A stretch of 64,000 nucleotides of DNA, taken from the NCBI GenBank assembly GCA_012517905.1, contig JAAYUE010000035.1, positions 1 through 64,000 on the forward strand. Direction: 5' to 3'. Under the pieces are notes generated by a model. That model had not been told where the DNA came from, did not search any database, and saw only the letters and a program-made list of their open reading frames with translations. The position numbers and the translations under genes were made by a program. This document shows, one piece after another, positions 1-9,061 of this stretch; the first letter of the stretch is position 1, and each line of letters starts with the position of its first letter. The DNA is from Clostridiales bacterium. GTDB taxonomy: Bacteria; Bacillota; Clostridia; Christensenellales; CAG-138.

Positions 1-618
1 GATGATCTCCATGCGCTCCGCATCGGGAGCAAAGAGCTCTTCAAACGTGACGGCGCTCTTCTCCTGCAGCACCGAACGGATGCGGCCCGTCTGCGAGCGA
101 ACCGTGTATCGGTCGGGGTTGACATGCTGGGAGCGGATGACTTCCGGCGCGTCCTTCTTGCGCTCGAGCAGCTCGAGAAATGCGGCGAACAGCCCGTCCA
201 TGGTCGCGCCGTCGAGTTCGACCTCCTTCGGCGGCAGGGGCACGTCCTCCGGAAGGCGCGTATGGCTGCTTCGCGCGCTCTCAAAGAGGGACTTGAGCTG
301 CTCGCTCGCCTCTTTGAACGCCTTGTAGTCCCGCAGCTGGCGGATGAGCAGCGTCTCGGGATCTTCTTCGCCGTCGTCTTCCTTCGGCGGGCGGGGCAGG
401 AGCTGGCGGGATTTGATGTAGAGCAGCGTCGCCGCCATGGTCAGAAACTCGCTTGCGGTGTCCATATCCAACTCGTCGAGCTGATCCATATAGGAAAGAT
501 ACTGTGCGGTGATCTCGGAGACGAAGATATCCTTCACGTCCACTTCGGCTTCTTCGATCAGATGCAGCAGCAGGTCGAGCGGCCCTTCAAATTGTTGCAG
601 CTGTACCGTATACGGCAT
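1..618 (-). CDS. scpA: ScpA, segregation and condensation protein A (partial, C-terminus off window)
   Basis: The kleisin subunit of the SMC-ScpA-ScpB condensin complex, which compacts and segregates the nucleoid. The minus strand is open from an ATG at 618 to the window edge, giving 206 codons. The N-terminus reads MPYTVQLQQFEGPLDLLLHL, and the FEGPLDLLLHLI block is the ScpA family signature that contacts the SMC neck. A second familiar stretch, EFLTMAATLLYIKSRQLLP, follows around residues 60-80. The ORF track misses this gene because there is no stop inside the window; the plus-strand ORF over it is a shadow. ScpA is usually about 250 residues, so roughly 40-50 are cut off. It starts 9 nt after the M50 protease stop, so the two are probably cotranscribed, and scpB would be expected further to the left. 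Confidence 0.93.
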   Translation of the reverse strand, partial: MPYTVQLQQFEGPLDLLLHLIEEAEVDVKDIFVSEITAQYLSYMDQLDELDMDTASEFLTMAATLLYIKSRQLLPRPPKEDDGEEDPETLLIRQLRDYKAFKEASEQLKSLFESARSSHTRLPEDVPLPPKEVELDGATMDGLFAAFLELLERKKDAPEVIRSQHVNPDRYTVRSQTGRIRSVLQEKSAVTFEELFAPDAERMEII

Positions 619-627
619 GAAACACCC

Positions 628-1281
628 TTAAAACAGATTGACAAACCACGCGGCGACCGAGAAGAAGCCGGAGGAGATGCCGGAGATGAGATAGCCGAGT
701 ACCGTGGAAACCACGCCGAGCAGCAGCAGGCCCAGCAAAATCCACTGGCCATACTGCCGTAAAAACATGAAAAAGCGCGGGATCTTGCGCACCAGCAGGC
801 TCTCGAGCACATGCGAGCCGTCGAGCGGATAGATCGGGATCAGATTGAAGATCGCCAGCGCAAGGTTGATCGTGATGATCGAACCGAAGATGTTCATAAA
901 CGCTTCGTTGGTGGCAAGGCCCCATTTGAGCACGCCGGCCACGTAGATGAACGAAAAGAGGAACGCGGTGACGAAATTCATGCCGATGCCGGCGAGCGAG
1001 ACGAGGATATCGTCCCGGCGGTAGTTTTTAAAGTTGCGCGGGTTGACCGGCACGGGCCGCGCCCAGCCGAAGCCGATGAGCAGCAGCATCAGAAAGCCGA
1101 TCGGGTCGATGTGCGCGATGGGGTTGAGCGTCATGCGGCCGAGATTGCGCGCGGTCGAGTCGCCGAGGCGGTATGCGGCGTAGGCATGCGCCCATTCGTG
1201 CACGGTCAGACCGATGAGGATCGCCGGCAGCACATACAGCAGCTGCAGCGGATTCTGAAAGAAATAAAGGATGCGTGACAA
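628..1281 (-). CDS. Site-2 protease family (M50) membrane metalloprotease
   Basis: Multi-pass membrane zinc protease of the SpoIVFB/RseP-like M50 superfamily, which cleaves substrates within the membrane. The zinc-binding HExxH is visible as HEWAH near residue 30, inside a hydrophobic segment, and the C-terminal half has further membrane segments. The track starts at a TTG at 1317, but that codon overlaps a perfect -10 box (TATAAT at 1317-1322). The TTG at 1281 has an excellent Shine-Dalgarno AGGAAGGAAG eight bases upstream, so I choose it, giving 217 residues. Members of this family commonly sit next to scpA in Clostridia. The substrate is unknown. Confidence 0.87.
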   Translation of the reverse strand: MSRILYFFQNPLQLLYVLPAILIGLTVHEWAHAYAAYRLGDSTARNLGRMTLNPIAHIDPIGFLMLLLIGFGWARPVPVNPRNFKNYRRDDILVSLAGIGMNFVTAFLFSFIYVAGVLKWGLATNEAFMNIFGSIITINLALAIFNLIPIYPLDGSHVLESLLVRKIPRFFMFLRQYGQWILLGLLLLGVVSTVLGYLISGISSGFFSVAAWFVNLF

Positions 1282-1316
1282 ATTCGCGAACTTCCTTCCT
1301 GTAATGCGATGACACA

Positions 1317-1345
1317 ATTATACTGGAACGCGCCGCCGAACGCAA
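1317..1345 (-). promoter_or_regulatory. Sigma-A type promoter for M50 protease-scpA
   Basis: On the minus strand a -35 TTGCGT (1340-1345), a 17-nt spacer and a perfect -10 TATAAT (1317-1322) lie about 36 nt before the preferred TTG start at 1281. Confidence 0.7.
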
Positions 1346-1423
1346 TCGAGCCCGAATCGAGCGCCGGATTTTCCACAGACTGTTCACAAAGACGGGGTGG
1401 GACTTGCGCGCTATGCCACGATG

Positions 1424-3127
1424 TCAGCGCTTTTCCGCGTCCATGCGCAGGGCTTTGATCAGCGCGGCGTCGGGCGTGACATAGAGCGTGCGGTTTGTGG
1501 TGTAGATCACCATGCCCGGGCGCGCGCCGGCCGGTTTTTTTACAAACTTGCGCGGCGCATAGTCCACCGGAACGCCGGAGGATGAGCGCGCCTGCGAAAA
1601 ATACGCGGCGAGAGAGGCCGCCTCGCGGAGCGTGGCTTCCGGCGGCTCGCCCTCGAAGTCCACGATCACATGCGAACCGGGGATGTTCTTTGCGTGCAGC
1701 CAGAAGTTTTCCGGCCTAGATGAATGGAGGGTGAGCGCGTCATTCTGGCGGTTGTTTTTGCCGACGTAGATCGAAACGCCGTCGCTCGAGAGAAAGCGCA
1801 TCGGCGCGGACGATTTGTTGGCAGGTTTGGATGCTTTCGCTTTTTCGGGGCGCAGATATCGCTCCCGAATCAGCTCTTCCCGGATTTCGTCGAGCTCGTA
1901 GAGCGTGTCGCACTTGTCGATGTTTTCCAACTGACCCTCGAGATAGGCGATTTCGCCCGCGAGGCCGTCGAACTGGCTTTCGGCGTAGGCTTTGCCGAGC
2001 TTTCCTTTTCGGTATTGCTTGAAGTAACGCCGCGCGTTTTCCTGCGCGCTGTAGGCGGGATCGAGCGGGATGGCGCGCTTTGCCGGCGGGTTAACAAAAT
2101 AGTCGTCCACGATGAGTTCGCTCTGTCCGGGCTTTGCCAGATGCAGGTTGGCGAGGATCAGCTCGCCGCTGATTCTGGCGGCCTCGTGCTCGTCGCCGCT
2201 CAGAATGGTCTGCAAAAACGCGGCATATTTATTCTGCGCGCGGCTCAGGGCGGTGGAGACCGTGTGGCGCAGCGCCGCGCCGTGGCGGCGGATGCGCACG
2301 AGCTGGTCGCGGTCGGCATAATAGCGATCCAGCGCCTCGCTCATGCCGGACATGGGCTCAATATGCGCGTACAGGCCGCTCGGAAGAAACGGCAGCGCGG
2401 CGGCGGGCTCGCCCGCGTCGTTGAAAGCAAGGCACGGCGCATAAGAGCCGCGCTTCATCGACTGCAGCAGCGTATGGAGCGCGTCCGCCGACGGCGCGGC
2501 GGAAACGAGCGCGGCCGCGCTCTGCCTGGACACGCCGTCGAACGCCGCGGTGATCGCGCGGGCAGGGTCGGGCGAGCGATACGCAGACGCAAAATCTTCG
2601 ACGGAGGCCAAAAACGGATCGAGCTTATTCTGCGGCGGAATCGGTTCGTAGGGAAACCCCGGCAGCAGGATGCGCGCGCCGTCGTTTGAGCCGGAGACGC
2701 GGCGCAGGCAGTCCACGATTGCGCCGGACGGTTCGAGCAGCAGCAGGTTGGCGTGCTTGCCGGTCAGTTCGACGATCAGCCGCAGGGCGACCTCGTCGAA
2801 GAGCTCGTTTCGCGCGAGCACGATGAGTTCGCAGACGCGGTCCGTGCCGAGCTGGTGGACGGAACAGATGCGTCCGCCGACGAGACGACGACGCAGCAGC
2901 ATGCAAAACGCGGGCGCGTTCAGCGGATTATCAAAAGAGCGGCCGGTCAGCTGCATGCGCCCGTTTTCGGGATGCGTGCAGACCAGCAGGCGGACGGTTC
3001 CGTTGTTTGCGCGCACAGTAAAGAGCAGCAAGTCCTTTTCGGGCTGCTGCACCTTGTCGATCTTGCCGCCGACGAGCGGCTGGCATTCGGATATGACCGC
3101 GCCGAGCGCGATGCCGTCCATGGCCAT
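1424..3127 (-). CDS. rqcH: RqcH/Rqc2 homolog, NFACT family ribosome-rescue protein
   Basis: The 567-residue protein has the NFACT layout: an NFACT-N domain over about residues 1-270, a coiled-coil middle, and an NFACT-R (DUF814) domain over about 445-560 with IYVGKNNRQNDALT and WLHAKNIPGSHVI. In B. subtilis RqcH binds stalled 50S-peptidyl-tRNA complexes and recruits tRNA-Ala to add C-terminal alanine tails for degradation. The NFACT-N aspartate-arginine pair needed for this is present here in LGTDRV. Older annotations call the family fibronectin-binding protein (FbpA). The ATG at 3127 lies 10 nt after the yerC stop, so the two genes are probably one transcript. Function is inferred from the family. 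Confidence 0.93.
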   Translation of the reverse strand: MAMDGIALGAVISECQPLVGGKIDKVQQPEKDLLLFTVRANNGTVRLLVCTHPENGRMQLTGRSFDNPLNAPAFCMLLRRRLVGGRICSVHQLGTDRVCELIVLARNELFDEVALRLIVELTGKHANLLLLEPSGAIVDCLRRVSGSNDGARILLPGFPYEPIPPQNKLDPFLASVEDFASAYRSPDPARAITAAFDGVSRQSAAALVSAAPSADALHTLLQSMKRGSYAPCLAFNDAGEPAAALPFLPSGLYAHIEPMSGMSEALDRYYADRDQLVRIRRHGAALRHTVSTALSRAQNKYAAFLQTILSGDEHEAARISGELILANLHLAKPGQSELIVDDYFVNPPAKRAIPLDPAYSAQENARRYFKQYRKGKLGKAYAESQFDGLAGEIAYLEGQLENIDKCDTLYELDEIREELIRERYLRPEKAKASKPANKSSAPMRFLSSDGVSIYVGKNNRQNDALTLHSSRPENFWLHAKNIPGSHVIVDFEGEPPEATLREAASLAAYFSQARSSSGVPVDYAPRKFVKKPAGARPGMVIYTTNRTLYVTPDAALIKALRMDAEKR

Positions 3128-3137
3128 ATGGCAGGGG

Positions 3138-3440
3138 TTACTCCGTTTCTTTCATGCGATCGAGCGCCAGCCGGTATCCGCCCGCGCCGTATTCGAGGCA
3201 GCGGTTCACGCGGCTGATGGTCGCCGTCGAGGCGTTATACCGGTGCGAAATGTTGTGATAGGTGCCGCCGGCGTCGAGCTCGCGGGCAACCTGCCAGCGC
3301 TGCGCCATCGCCTGCAACTCGTTGATGGTGCAGATATCCTCGAAAAACCGGTAGCACTCCGACACGTCGCGCAGAGAGAGAACCGCGCGGAATACGTCGT
3401 CGAGTTCCTCGCTTTTCAGCCGGGAGTCGTATGCGTCCAT
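3138..3440 (-). CDS. yerC: YerC/YecD-type TrpR-related DNA-binding protein
   Basis: Small helix-turn-helix protein of the TrpR-like YerC/YecD family, about 100 residues, the family's usual size. The C-terminal half contains the HTH core, with ISHRYNASTATISRVNRCL. The track begins at 3512, but the ATG at 3440 (MDAYDSRLKSEELDD) has a GAAAGGCG Shine-Dalgarno about ten bases upstream and gives the normal family N-terminus, so the extra 24 codons are probably leader. It precedes rqcH by 10 nt. The regulated genes are unknown. Confidence 0.88.
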   Translation of the reverse strand: MDAYDSRLKSEELDDVFRAVLSLRDVSECYRFFEDICTINELQAMAQRWQVARELDAGGTYHNISHRYNASTATISRVNRCLEYGAGGYRLALDRMKETE

Positions 3441-3535
3441 ACGCTGAGCGCCTTTCGTTTTTGATGCAGATTGCGCGGCGATCGCCGCAGTCGAACATCG
3501 ATTCGGGTTCATCCGATCAAGTTCATTCTAAATTT

Positions 3536-3564
3536 ATTTTATGCGCTTTCACACTGGAAAGCAA
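3536..3564 (-). promoter_or_regulatory. Sigma-A type promoter for yerC-rqcH
   Basis: Minus-strand -35 TTGCTT (3559-3564), 17-nt spacer, -10 TAAAAT (3536-3541). It directly abuts the rpsT terminator. Confidence 0.6.
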
Positions 3565-3594
3565 GAAAAAAGGGCATACCATCGTGATATGCCC
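3565..3594 (-). terminator. Intrinsic terminator after rpsT
   Basis: On the minus strand GGGCATA and TATGCCC form a 7-bp stem around a 9-nt loop and are followed by a run of six T. It lies 24 nt after the rpsT stop. Confidence 0.88.
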
Positions 3595-3617
3595 AAAGCT
3601 GAAAACCGAACAGGGGT

Positions 3618-3881
3618 TTACTGCGCCGCGACGCGTTTTTTGGCCAGCTGCGCCTTTTTGCGGTTGGCAGCGTTCTTGTGGATCATGCCCTTAGCGGCGG
3701 CATGGTCAACCGTGCTGACGGCCGTCAAATACGCTTTTTCCGATGCGGCAGCGTCGCCGGCCTGCAGCGCTTCGTCGAAGCGGCGGATGGTCGTCTTCAT
3801 TTCAGACTTGGCCGCGCGGTTGCGAAGGGTCTGCTTCTCGGTGGTTTTTACACGCTTGATGGCGGACTTGATGTTTGCCAA
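3618..3881 (-). CDS. rpsT: 30S ribosomal protein S20
   Basis: The 87-residue basic protein starts MANIKSAIKRVKTTEKQTLR, the typical S20 N-terminus, and has the family's length. S20 binds 16S rRNA early in small-subunit assembly. The start codon is TTG, a rare choice that is also known for rpsT in other bacteria and linked there to autoregulation; a strong AGGGGGTG Shine-Dalgarno lies 8 nt upstream. It is a single-gene unit with its own promoter and terminator. Confidence 0.97.
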   Translation of the reverse strand: MANIKSAIKRVKTTEKQTLRNRAAKSEMKTTIRRFDEALQAGDAAASEKAYLTAVSTVDHAAAKGMIHKNAANRKKAQLAKKRVAAQ

Positions 3882-3929
3882 AACTATTCACCCCCTGTTT
3901 CAGTCTCGAATTTCACTCGAACAGATGAC

Positions 3930-3958
3930 AGTTTAGCATACGAAGCCGGAGAATGCAA
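3930..3958 (-). promoter_or_regulatory. Sigma-A type promoter for rpsT
   Basis: Minus-strand -35 TTGCAT (3953-3958), 17-nt spacer, -10 TAAACT (3930-3935), about 50 nt before the TTG start. Confidence 0.65.
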
Positions 3959-4113
3959 GCAAAATATTGCGCGCCTGCACGATCGGGCGGGGAGAAACGC
4001 ACGCGGGTGGGAAGAATGGTTTTTTTCATATTATATCTGTGCATCATGTGACAATGTTCCCGAAAAACTCGTCGCGGCGGGGGACATTTCACATTTTCGT
4101 TGCATTTTCAAAG

Positions 4114-4141
4114 TTGACGCGCGCGGCATTCGTGGTATAAT
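4114..4141 (+). promoter_or_regulatory. Sigma-A promoter of groES-groEL
   Basis: -35 TTGACG (4114-4119), 16-nt spacer, perfect -10 TATAAT (4136-4141). The predicted start site falls just before the CIRCE operator. The 3959-4113 stretch between this and the rpsT promoter holds nothing else I can recognise. Confidence 0.8.
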
Positions 4142-4152
4142 AATTTTCGTGA

Positions 4153-4179
4153 TTAGCACTCGACAAAAAAGAGTGCTAA
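4153..4179 (+). promoter_or_regulatory. CIRCE operator (HrcA binding site)
   Basis: TTAGCACTC, a 9-nt spacer, and GAGTGCTAA match the CIRCE consensus without mismatch. HrcA binds this inverted repeat and represses chaperone operons until heat stress. hrcA itself is not in the window. Confidence 0.97.
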
Positions 4180-4220
4180 CAAGAAGAAATGCATTGAAAT
4201 ACATAGGAGGCGTAACCCGT

Positions 4221-4505
4221 ATGAAACTGAAACCTTTGGCCGATCGCGTTGTTGTCATCAGCATCGAGAACGAAGAGGTTGTCAAGGGCGGCATCGTCCT
4301 GCCGACCGCCGCGAAGGAAAAGCCGCAGATGGCGGAAGTGATCTCCGTCGGCCCCGGCGGCGTCGTGGACGGCAAGGATGTCGTCATGTATGTCAAACCC
4401 GGCGACAAGGTGATCTGCTCCAAGTATGCAGGCACCGAAGTCAAGCTGGACGACAAGGAATACCTCATCGTCCGTCAGAGCGACATTCTCGCGGTTGTGG
4501 AATAA
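4221..4505 (+). CDS. groES: Co-chaperonin GroES (Hsp10)
   Basis: The 94-residue heptameric lid of the GroEL folding chamber. It starts MKLKPLADRVVV, has the mobile-loop region EEVVKGGIVLPTAAKEKPQ, and ends with DILAVVE. The track ORF begins far upstream at 3678, but the ATG at 4221 has a perfect AGGAGG ten bases upstream and gives the standard length. It is followed by groEL after an 18-nt gap. Expression should be heat-inducible through the upstream CIRCE site. Confidence 0.98.
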   Translation: MKLKPLADRVVVISIENEEVVKGGIVLPTAAKEKPQMAEVISVGPGGVVDGKDVVMYVKPGDKVICSKYAGTEVKLDDKEYLIVRQSDILAVVE

Positions 4506-4520
4506 TCAGGAGGGAAATGA

Positions 4521-6152
<1,632 letters not shown>

Positions 6153-6164
6153 GACTGGCAACAC

Positions 6165-6197
6165 AAAAAGAGCATCGAGAAATCGGTGCTCTTTTTT
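6165..6197 (+). terminator. Terminator after groEL, probably bidirectional
   Basis: AAAGAGCA and TGCTCTTT form the stem, followed by a T run on the plus strand. The leading A run gives T residues on the minus strand, so it can also end the converging VanW gene. Confidence 0.87.
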
Positions 6198-6228
6198 GCA
6201 GATCAGCAGCTGTTGATGAAACAAGCAA

Positions 6229-7875
6229 TCAGGGCGCAGATGAAGGCGTTGGCGTCGGCGAAGGGATCGGCGTCGGCGTTGGCATGGTGCCGACCTGTTT
6301 TCTCAGCGGGTTGCCGGGGTAGATATCCGGCCCGGGCTGCCGGTAGATCTCTTCCACCTTTTCGCCGTTGACATAGTGGTCGATATAGACATCCACGACG
6401 TACTTCTGCCGCGCAGGAGCCAAGACGTTCTCCTCTCCAACGAATAATTTCTTGGTCTCGGTGATTTCATCAGGCCCGGGCGGCTCTTCGGATACGAGTA
6501 CGGCACGGGTTTGATACACATGTCCTTCCGGTAGGGCCTGCCCATAGATCACCACCGTCAGATCCCGCTTACGGCTTTTATTCATCTTGTTTTCAGAGGA
6601 ATACGCATAGATGTACAGCTCGTGATCCGAGATGTTTTTGAACACGAAATCGATGTGGTTTGTGTCCACTGTCGCATCCAGACCCTTGTCTACATAGGTT
6701 GAGGGGTAGGAGTGATGATGGCGATCTACGATTTCGACATAGGTGTACACCTGCAACAACGCGTTATAGAGGGTTGTGCTGACCTGGCATACGCCGCCGC
6801 CGTATTGGGGCGTCGCCCGATCTCCGCCGAATATGCCCTGCGCCAGCTCCCAACCGTTCTTTTCGGTTCTGTCGCCGACGACGTCGTTAAAGCTCCAGGA
6901 CTTGCCCGGTTTAACGATCTGCTGATTGATTGCAGCTGCGGCTTTTTCCACGTTGAAAGCGCGGTTGGGGATATAGAGCGTACGCTGCTCTTCGGTATCC
7001 TCCGCCGTGCCTTTGAAGTCATACGTTGTCTTGAACGTCGCAATCTCGGAGAAGTTCGCCTGAAGATCCGAAACGGTTATCGCGGGCGGAATACTCGTCA
7101 GCGTGGGCGTCAGCGTGGTCTGATACTGTCCGGTCGCAATTGCCTGCTTGATCATATCCATGGTAGAAGCAACGTCCAGACCGAAACCGGGCGTACCTTC
7201 ATTATACTGCGGCGCAGGCTTGCCGCTGCTGGAAAAATTCATCGTTACACTGGCGTCGACAGGCGGCTTGCTGGACGTTTGGTTGACCGCATCGATACGG
7301 CTGGAAAGCGCCGTTTCGTCGATGCTGACGGTGGTGTAATAGCTCTGGTTTGCATCGCCGGCGAGCGCTTGTTCAAGGACCTCGTTGAGGTTGGTGGCAG
7401 CGTTCATGTCCGCACCGGTAATCACTGCGTTCAACTCCGCGCTGGAGAGCGTGACAGCAATCCTTTCGAGAAACGTAGCTTCATTGGATTCCAACTGCGG
7501 ACGCACTTCTTCCACGGTTTTGCCGGAGACGTCCATGCCGTTGATAGACACGCCGCCGCGGAAGGTTCCGATTTCCGGATCGACAACTGCGGGGGCGGAG
7601 CAACTTTTGACCAGCACGAGCACGGCAATAACGATGAGCGCAAGAAACGCGAGGCATATGCCTGCGAGAACCATCCTGCGTCTGCGCGCCTTGGCTTTGC
7701 GCGCGTTCGTGCGCTTACCGCTCGTTTGCGATGCGCTGCGGTTTGGCGACTGGTAATACTCCAACCGGTTGCCGGAGGCTCGCTCGGAACGGCTATCGGG
7801 TCGGTAAACCGAACGGCTGCCGTTTTGACTTGCAGATTTGGTTGTGTCGGGCAGTCCCGAATATTTTTCGTACAT
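6229..7875 (-). CDS. VanW family membrane-anchored cell-wall protein
   Basis: The 548-residue protein has a charged, Ser/Arg-rich cytoplasmic N-terminus, one membrane helix at about residues 68-90 (VLAGICLAFLALIVIAVLVL), and a large extracellular part. Residues 100-290 look like the peptidoglycan-binding-like domains that often precede VanW. The VanW domain is clear from GGGVCQVSTTLYNALL and RHHHSYPSTYVDKGLDA. It ends in a Pro/Thr-rich PTPTPIPSPTPTPS tail. VanW is named from vancomycin-resistance clusters, but its biochemical role is unknown and most members are not resistance genes; nothing here suggests a van cluster. Confidence 0.88.
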   Translation of the reverse strand: MYEKYSGLPDTTKSASQNGSRSVYRPDSRSERASGNRLEYYQSPNRSASQTSGKRTNARKAKARRRRMVLAGICLAFLALIVIAVLVLVKSCSAPAVVDPEIGTFRGGVSINGMDVSGKTVEEVRPQLESNEATFLERIAVTLSSAELNAVITGADMNAATNLNEVLEQALAGDANQSYYTTVSIDETALSSRIDAVNQTSSKPPVDASVTMNFSSSGKPAPQYNEGTPGFGLDVASTMDMIKQAIATGQYQTTLTPTLTSIPPAITVSDLQANFSEIATFKTTYDFKGTAEDTEEQRTLYIPNRAFNVEKAAAAINQQIVKPGKSWSFNDVVGDRTEKNGWELAQGIFGGDRATPQYGGGVCQVSTTLYNALLQVYTYVEIVDRHHHSYPSTYVDKGLDATVDTNHIDFVFKNISDHELYIYAYSSENKMNKSRKRDLTVVIYGQALPEGHVYQTRAVLVSEEPPGPDEITETKKLFVGEENVLAPARQKYVVDVYIDHYVNGEKVEEIYRQPGPDIYPGNPLRKQVGTMPTPTPIPSPTPTPSSAP

Positions 7876-7935
7876 GGTTGTCTTGGTTGTCCTTTACTAC
7901 AAACAATGCATTTACACAATTTTAATACGTAATCG

Positions 7936-7964
7936 ATTATACACACCAGACGGTGTTCAAGCAA
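7936..7964 (-). promoter_or_regulatory. Sigma-A type promoter of the VanW gene
   Basis: Minus-strand -35 TTGCTT (7959-7964), 17-nt spacer, perfect -10 TATAAT (7936-7941), about 60 nt before the ATG. Confidence 0.72.
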
Positions 7965-8064
7965 CTGAATCTGCCAATTCCGGCGTCGCTATTCCAGGAA
8001 TTCGAAAGAAGCGGGAATGGTGAGCAAAATCTTTGGCGGATCAAGTATGACGAACCGGGAAGCG

Positions 8065-8089
8065 CACGGAGAAATCCGTGTACTTTTTT
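8065..8089 (+). terminator. Terminator-like hairpin on the plus strand with no plus-strand gene before it
   Basis: CACGGA-GAAA-TCCGTG is followed by TAC and six T on the plus strand. The flanking genes both run on the minus strand, where the hairpin lacks a T run. Confidence 0.45.
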
Positions 8090-8106
8090 GATGCTTTTGC
8101 ATGGTT

Positions 8107-8919
8107 TTATTCTTCGGCTTCCCCCAAGCGCCGCAGATACCGACCGGGTTCGGAGAGAAAATCCCGCAGAAAGTTGATGTTCTCCAGCTGCTCAAAGCTG
8201 CTTTCTTTCAGCGCGCCGCTGTCGAAGGCATACAGCATTGCGCACGGATACGCCAGCAGCACGGGGGAGTGCGTGGATACGATAAACTGGCTGTCGTGTT
8301 TTGCCGCGTCGGCGATCATGTTCATCAGCACATATTGATTGTAGTAGGAAAGCGCGCCTTCGGGTTCATCCATCAGATACAACCCCTGCGGCTTCAGGCG
8401 CGCGCCGAAGAAGTCGATATATCCTTCGCCGTGGGACTGCTCGGCCAGCTCGTCCGAATACATGCTGTTCATCTCGTGCAGGCCGGACGCATGCGGCATC
8501 GCGGCGAGGCTCCTGGCATAGCCGGAACGGTTCGCATATTCGCGGTCGATGCGCTCCATCTCGGCGCGCTCTTCGCGCATCATGTCCTCGCGTGCGTCGA
8601 TATAGCGCGTAAAATCCTCGGCAAGAAAAAAGAAACTGCGCTTCGGTTTGTGCGTAAATTCCGCGCGAAACGCGCGGGATGCGGTCGAAAAGCTGCCTTG
8701 CGCGCGCCGGCTTGCGCGCGCGTCCCCGATGCGAACGGCGCCCGTCAGCGCGGCGATGAGCTCCACCAGCGTGGTCTTGCCGCTGCCGTTGTCGCCCGCA
8801 ATCAGCGTCACGGGCGCGGAGAACTCCAGCCGATCGATGGCCGCGATCTGCGGCAGGTTCAGCGGATAGCTGTCTGAGGGCTCGTGTTCGGTTTGTTTAA
8901 TTGCGCGAAGAAAGATCAT
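8107..8919 (-). CDS. AAA/ABC-type P-loop ATPase of unknown role
   Basis: The 270-residue soluble ATPase has Walker A GDNGSGKTTL near residue 43, Walker B YLMDEPEGAL near 177, and a distal STHSP histidine switch, an arrangement like the SbcC/RecF and AAA_21 families. There is no membrane segment and no attached nuclease or receptor domain. Similar stand-alone ATPases are usually annotated only as AAA family; some belong to defence or DNA-repair pairs, but no partner gene is adjacent here. The ATG sits six bases after a TATAAT, suggesting a leaderless mRNA. Function not assigned. Confidence 0.85.
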   Translation of the reverse strand: MIFLRAIKQTEHEPSDSYPLNLPQIAAIDRLEFSAPVTLIAGDNGSGKTTLVELIAALTGAVRIGDARASRRAQGSFSTASRAFRAEFTHKPKRSFFFLAEDFTRYIDAREDMMREERAEMERIDREYANRSGYARSLAAMPHASGLHEMNSMYSDELAEQSHGEGYIDFFGARLKPQGLYLMDEPEGALSYYNQYVLMNMIADAAKHDSQFIVSTHSPVLLAYPCAMLYAFDSGALKESSFEQLENINFLRDFLSEPGRYLRRLGEAEE

Positions 8920-8925
8920 AGTGGG

Positions 8926-8931
8926 ATTATA
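8926..8931 (-). promoter_or_regulatory. -10 box immediately before the AAA ATPase start (leaderless arrangement)
   Basis: Minus strand reads TATAAT, CCCACT, ATG, so the first transcribed base would be at or next to the start codon. The -35 region is only a T run (8949-8954), itself the tail of a GC hairpin. Confidence 0.55.
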
Positions 8932-9026
8932 GCACGCCGATGCGCGCGAAAAAAAGCCGCCCGGCGGCGATGATTTTATTGAGATGCAGCTTAAAAAAAC
9001 GTCCCCAACTGTTCACAATATTGACT

Positions 9027-9055
9027 TTGGCATTTTGCGCCGTCGATGGTATAAT
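9027..9055 (+). promoter_or_regulatory. Sigma-A promoter of the DUF512 gene, leaderless arrangement
   Basis: -35 TTGGCA (9027-9032), 17-nt spacer, perfect -10 TATAAT (9050-9055), then GTCAAA and ATG at 9062, placing the start codon at +1. Confidence 0.75.
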
Positions 9056-9061
9056 GTCAAA

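Noticed and set aside
6229-7875. Vancomycin-resistance gene
   Set aside because: Only the VanW domain name is shared; there is no vanHAX or vanRS nearby and VanW proteins are widespread surface proteins.
8107-8919. Anti-phage defence ATPase
   Set aside because: Similar ATPases occur in defence systems, but there is no nuclease, reverse transcriptase or other effector next to it.
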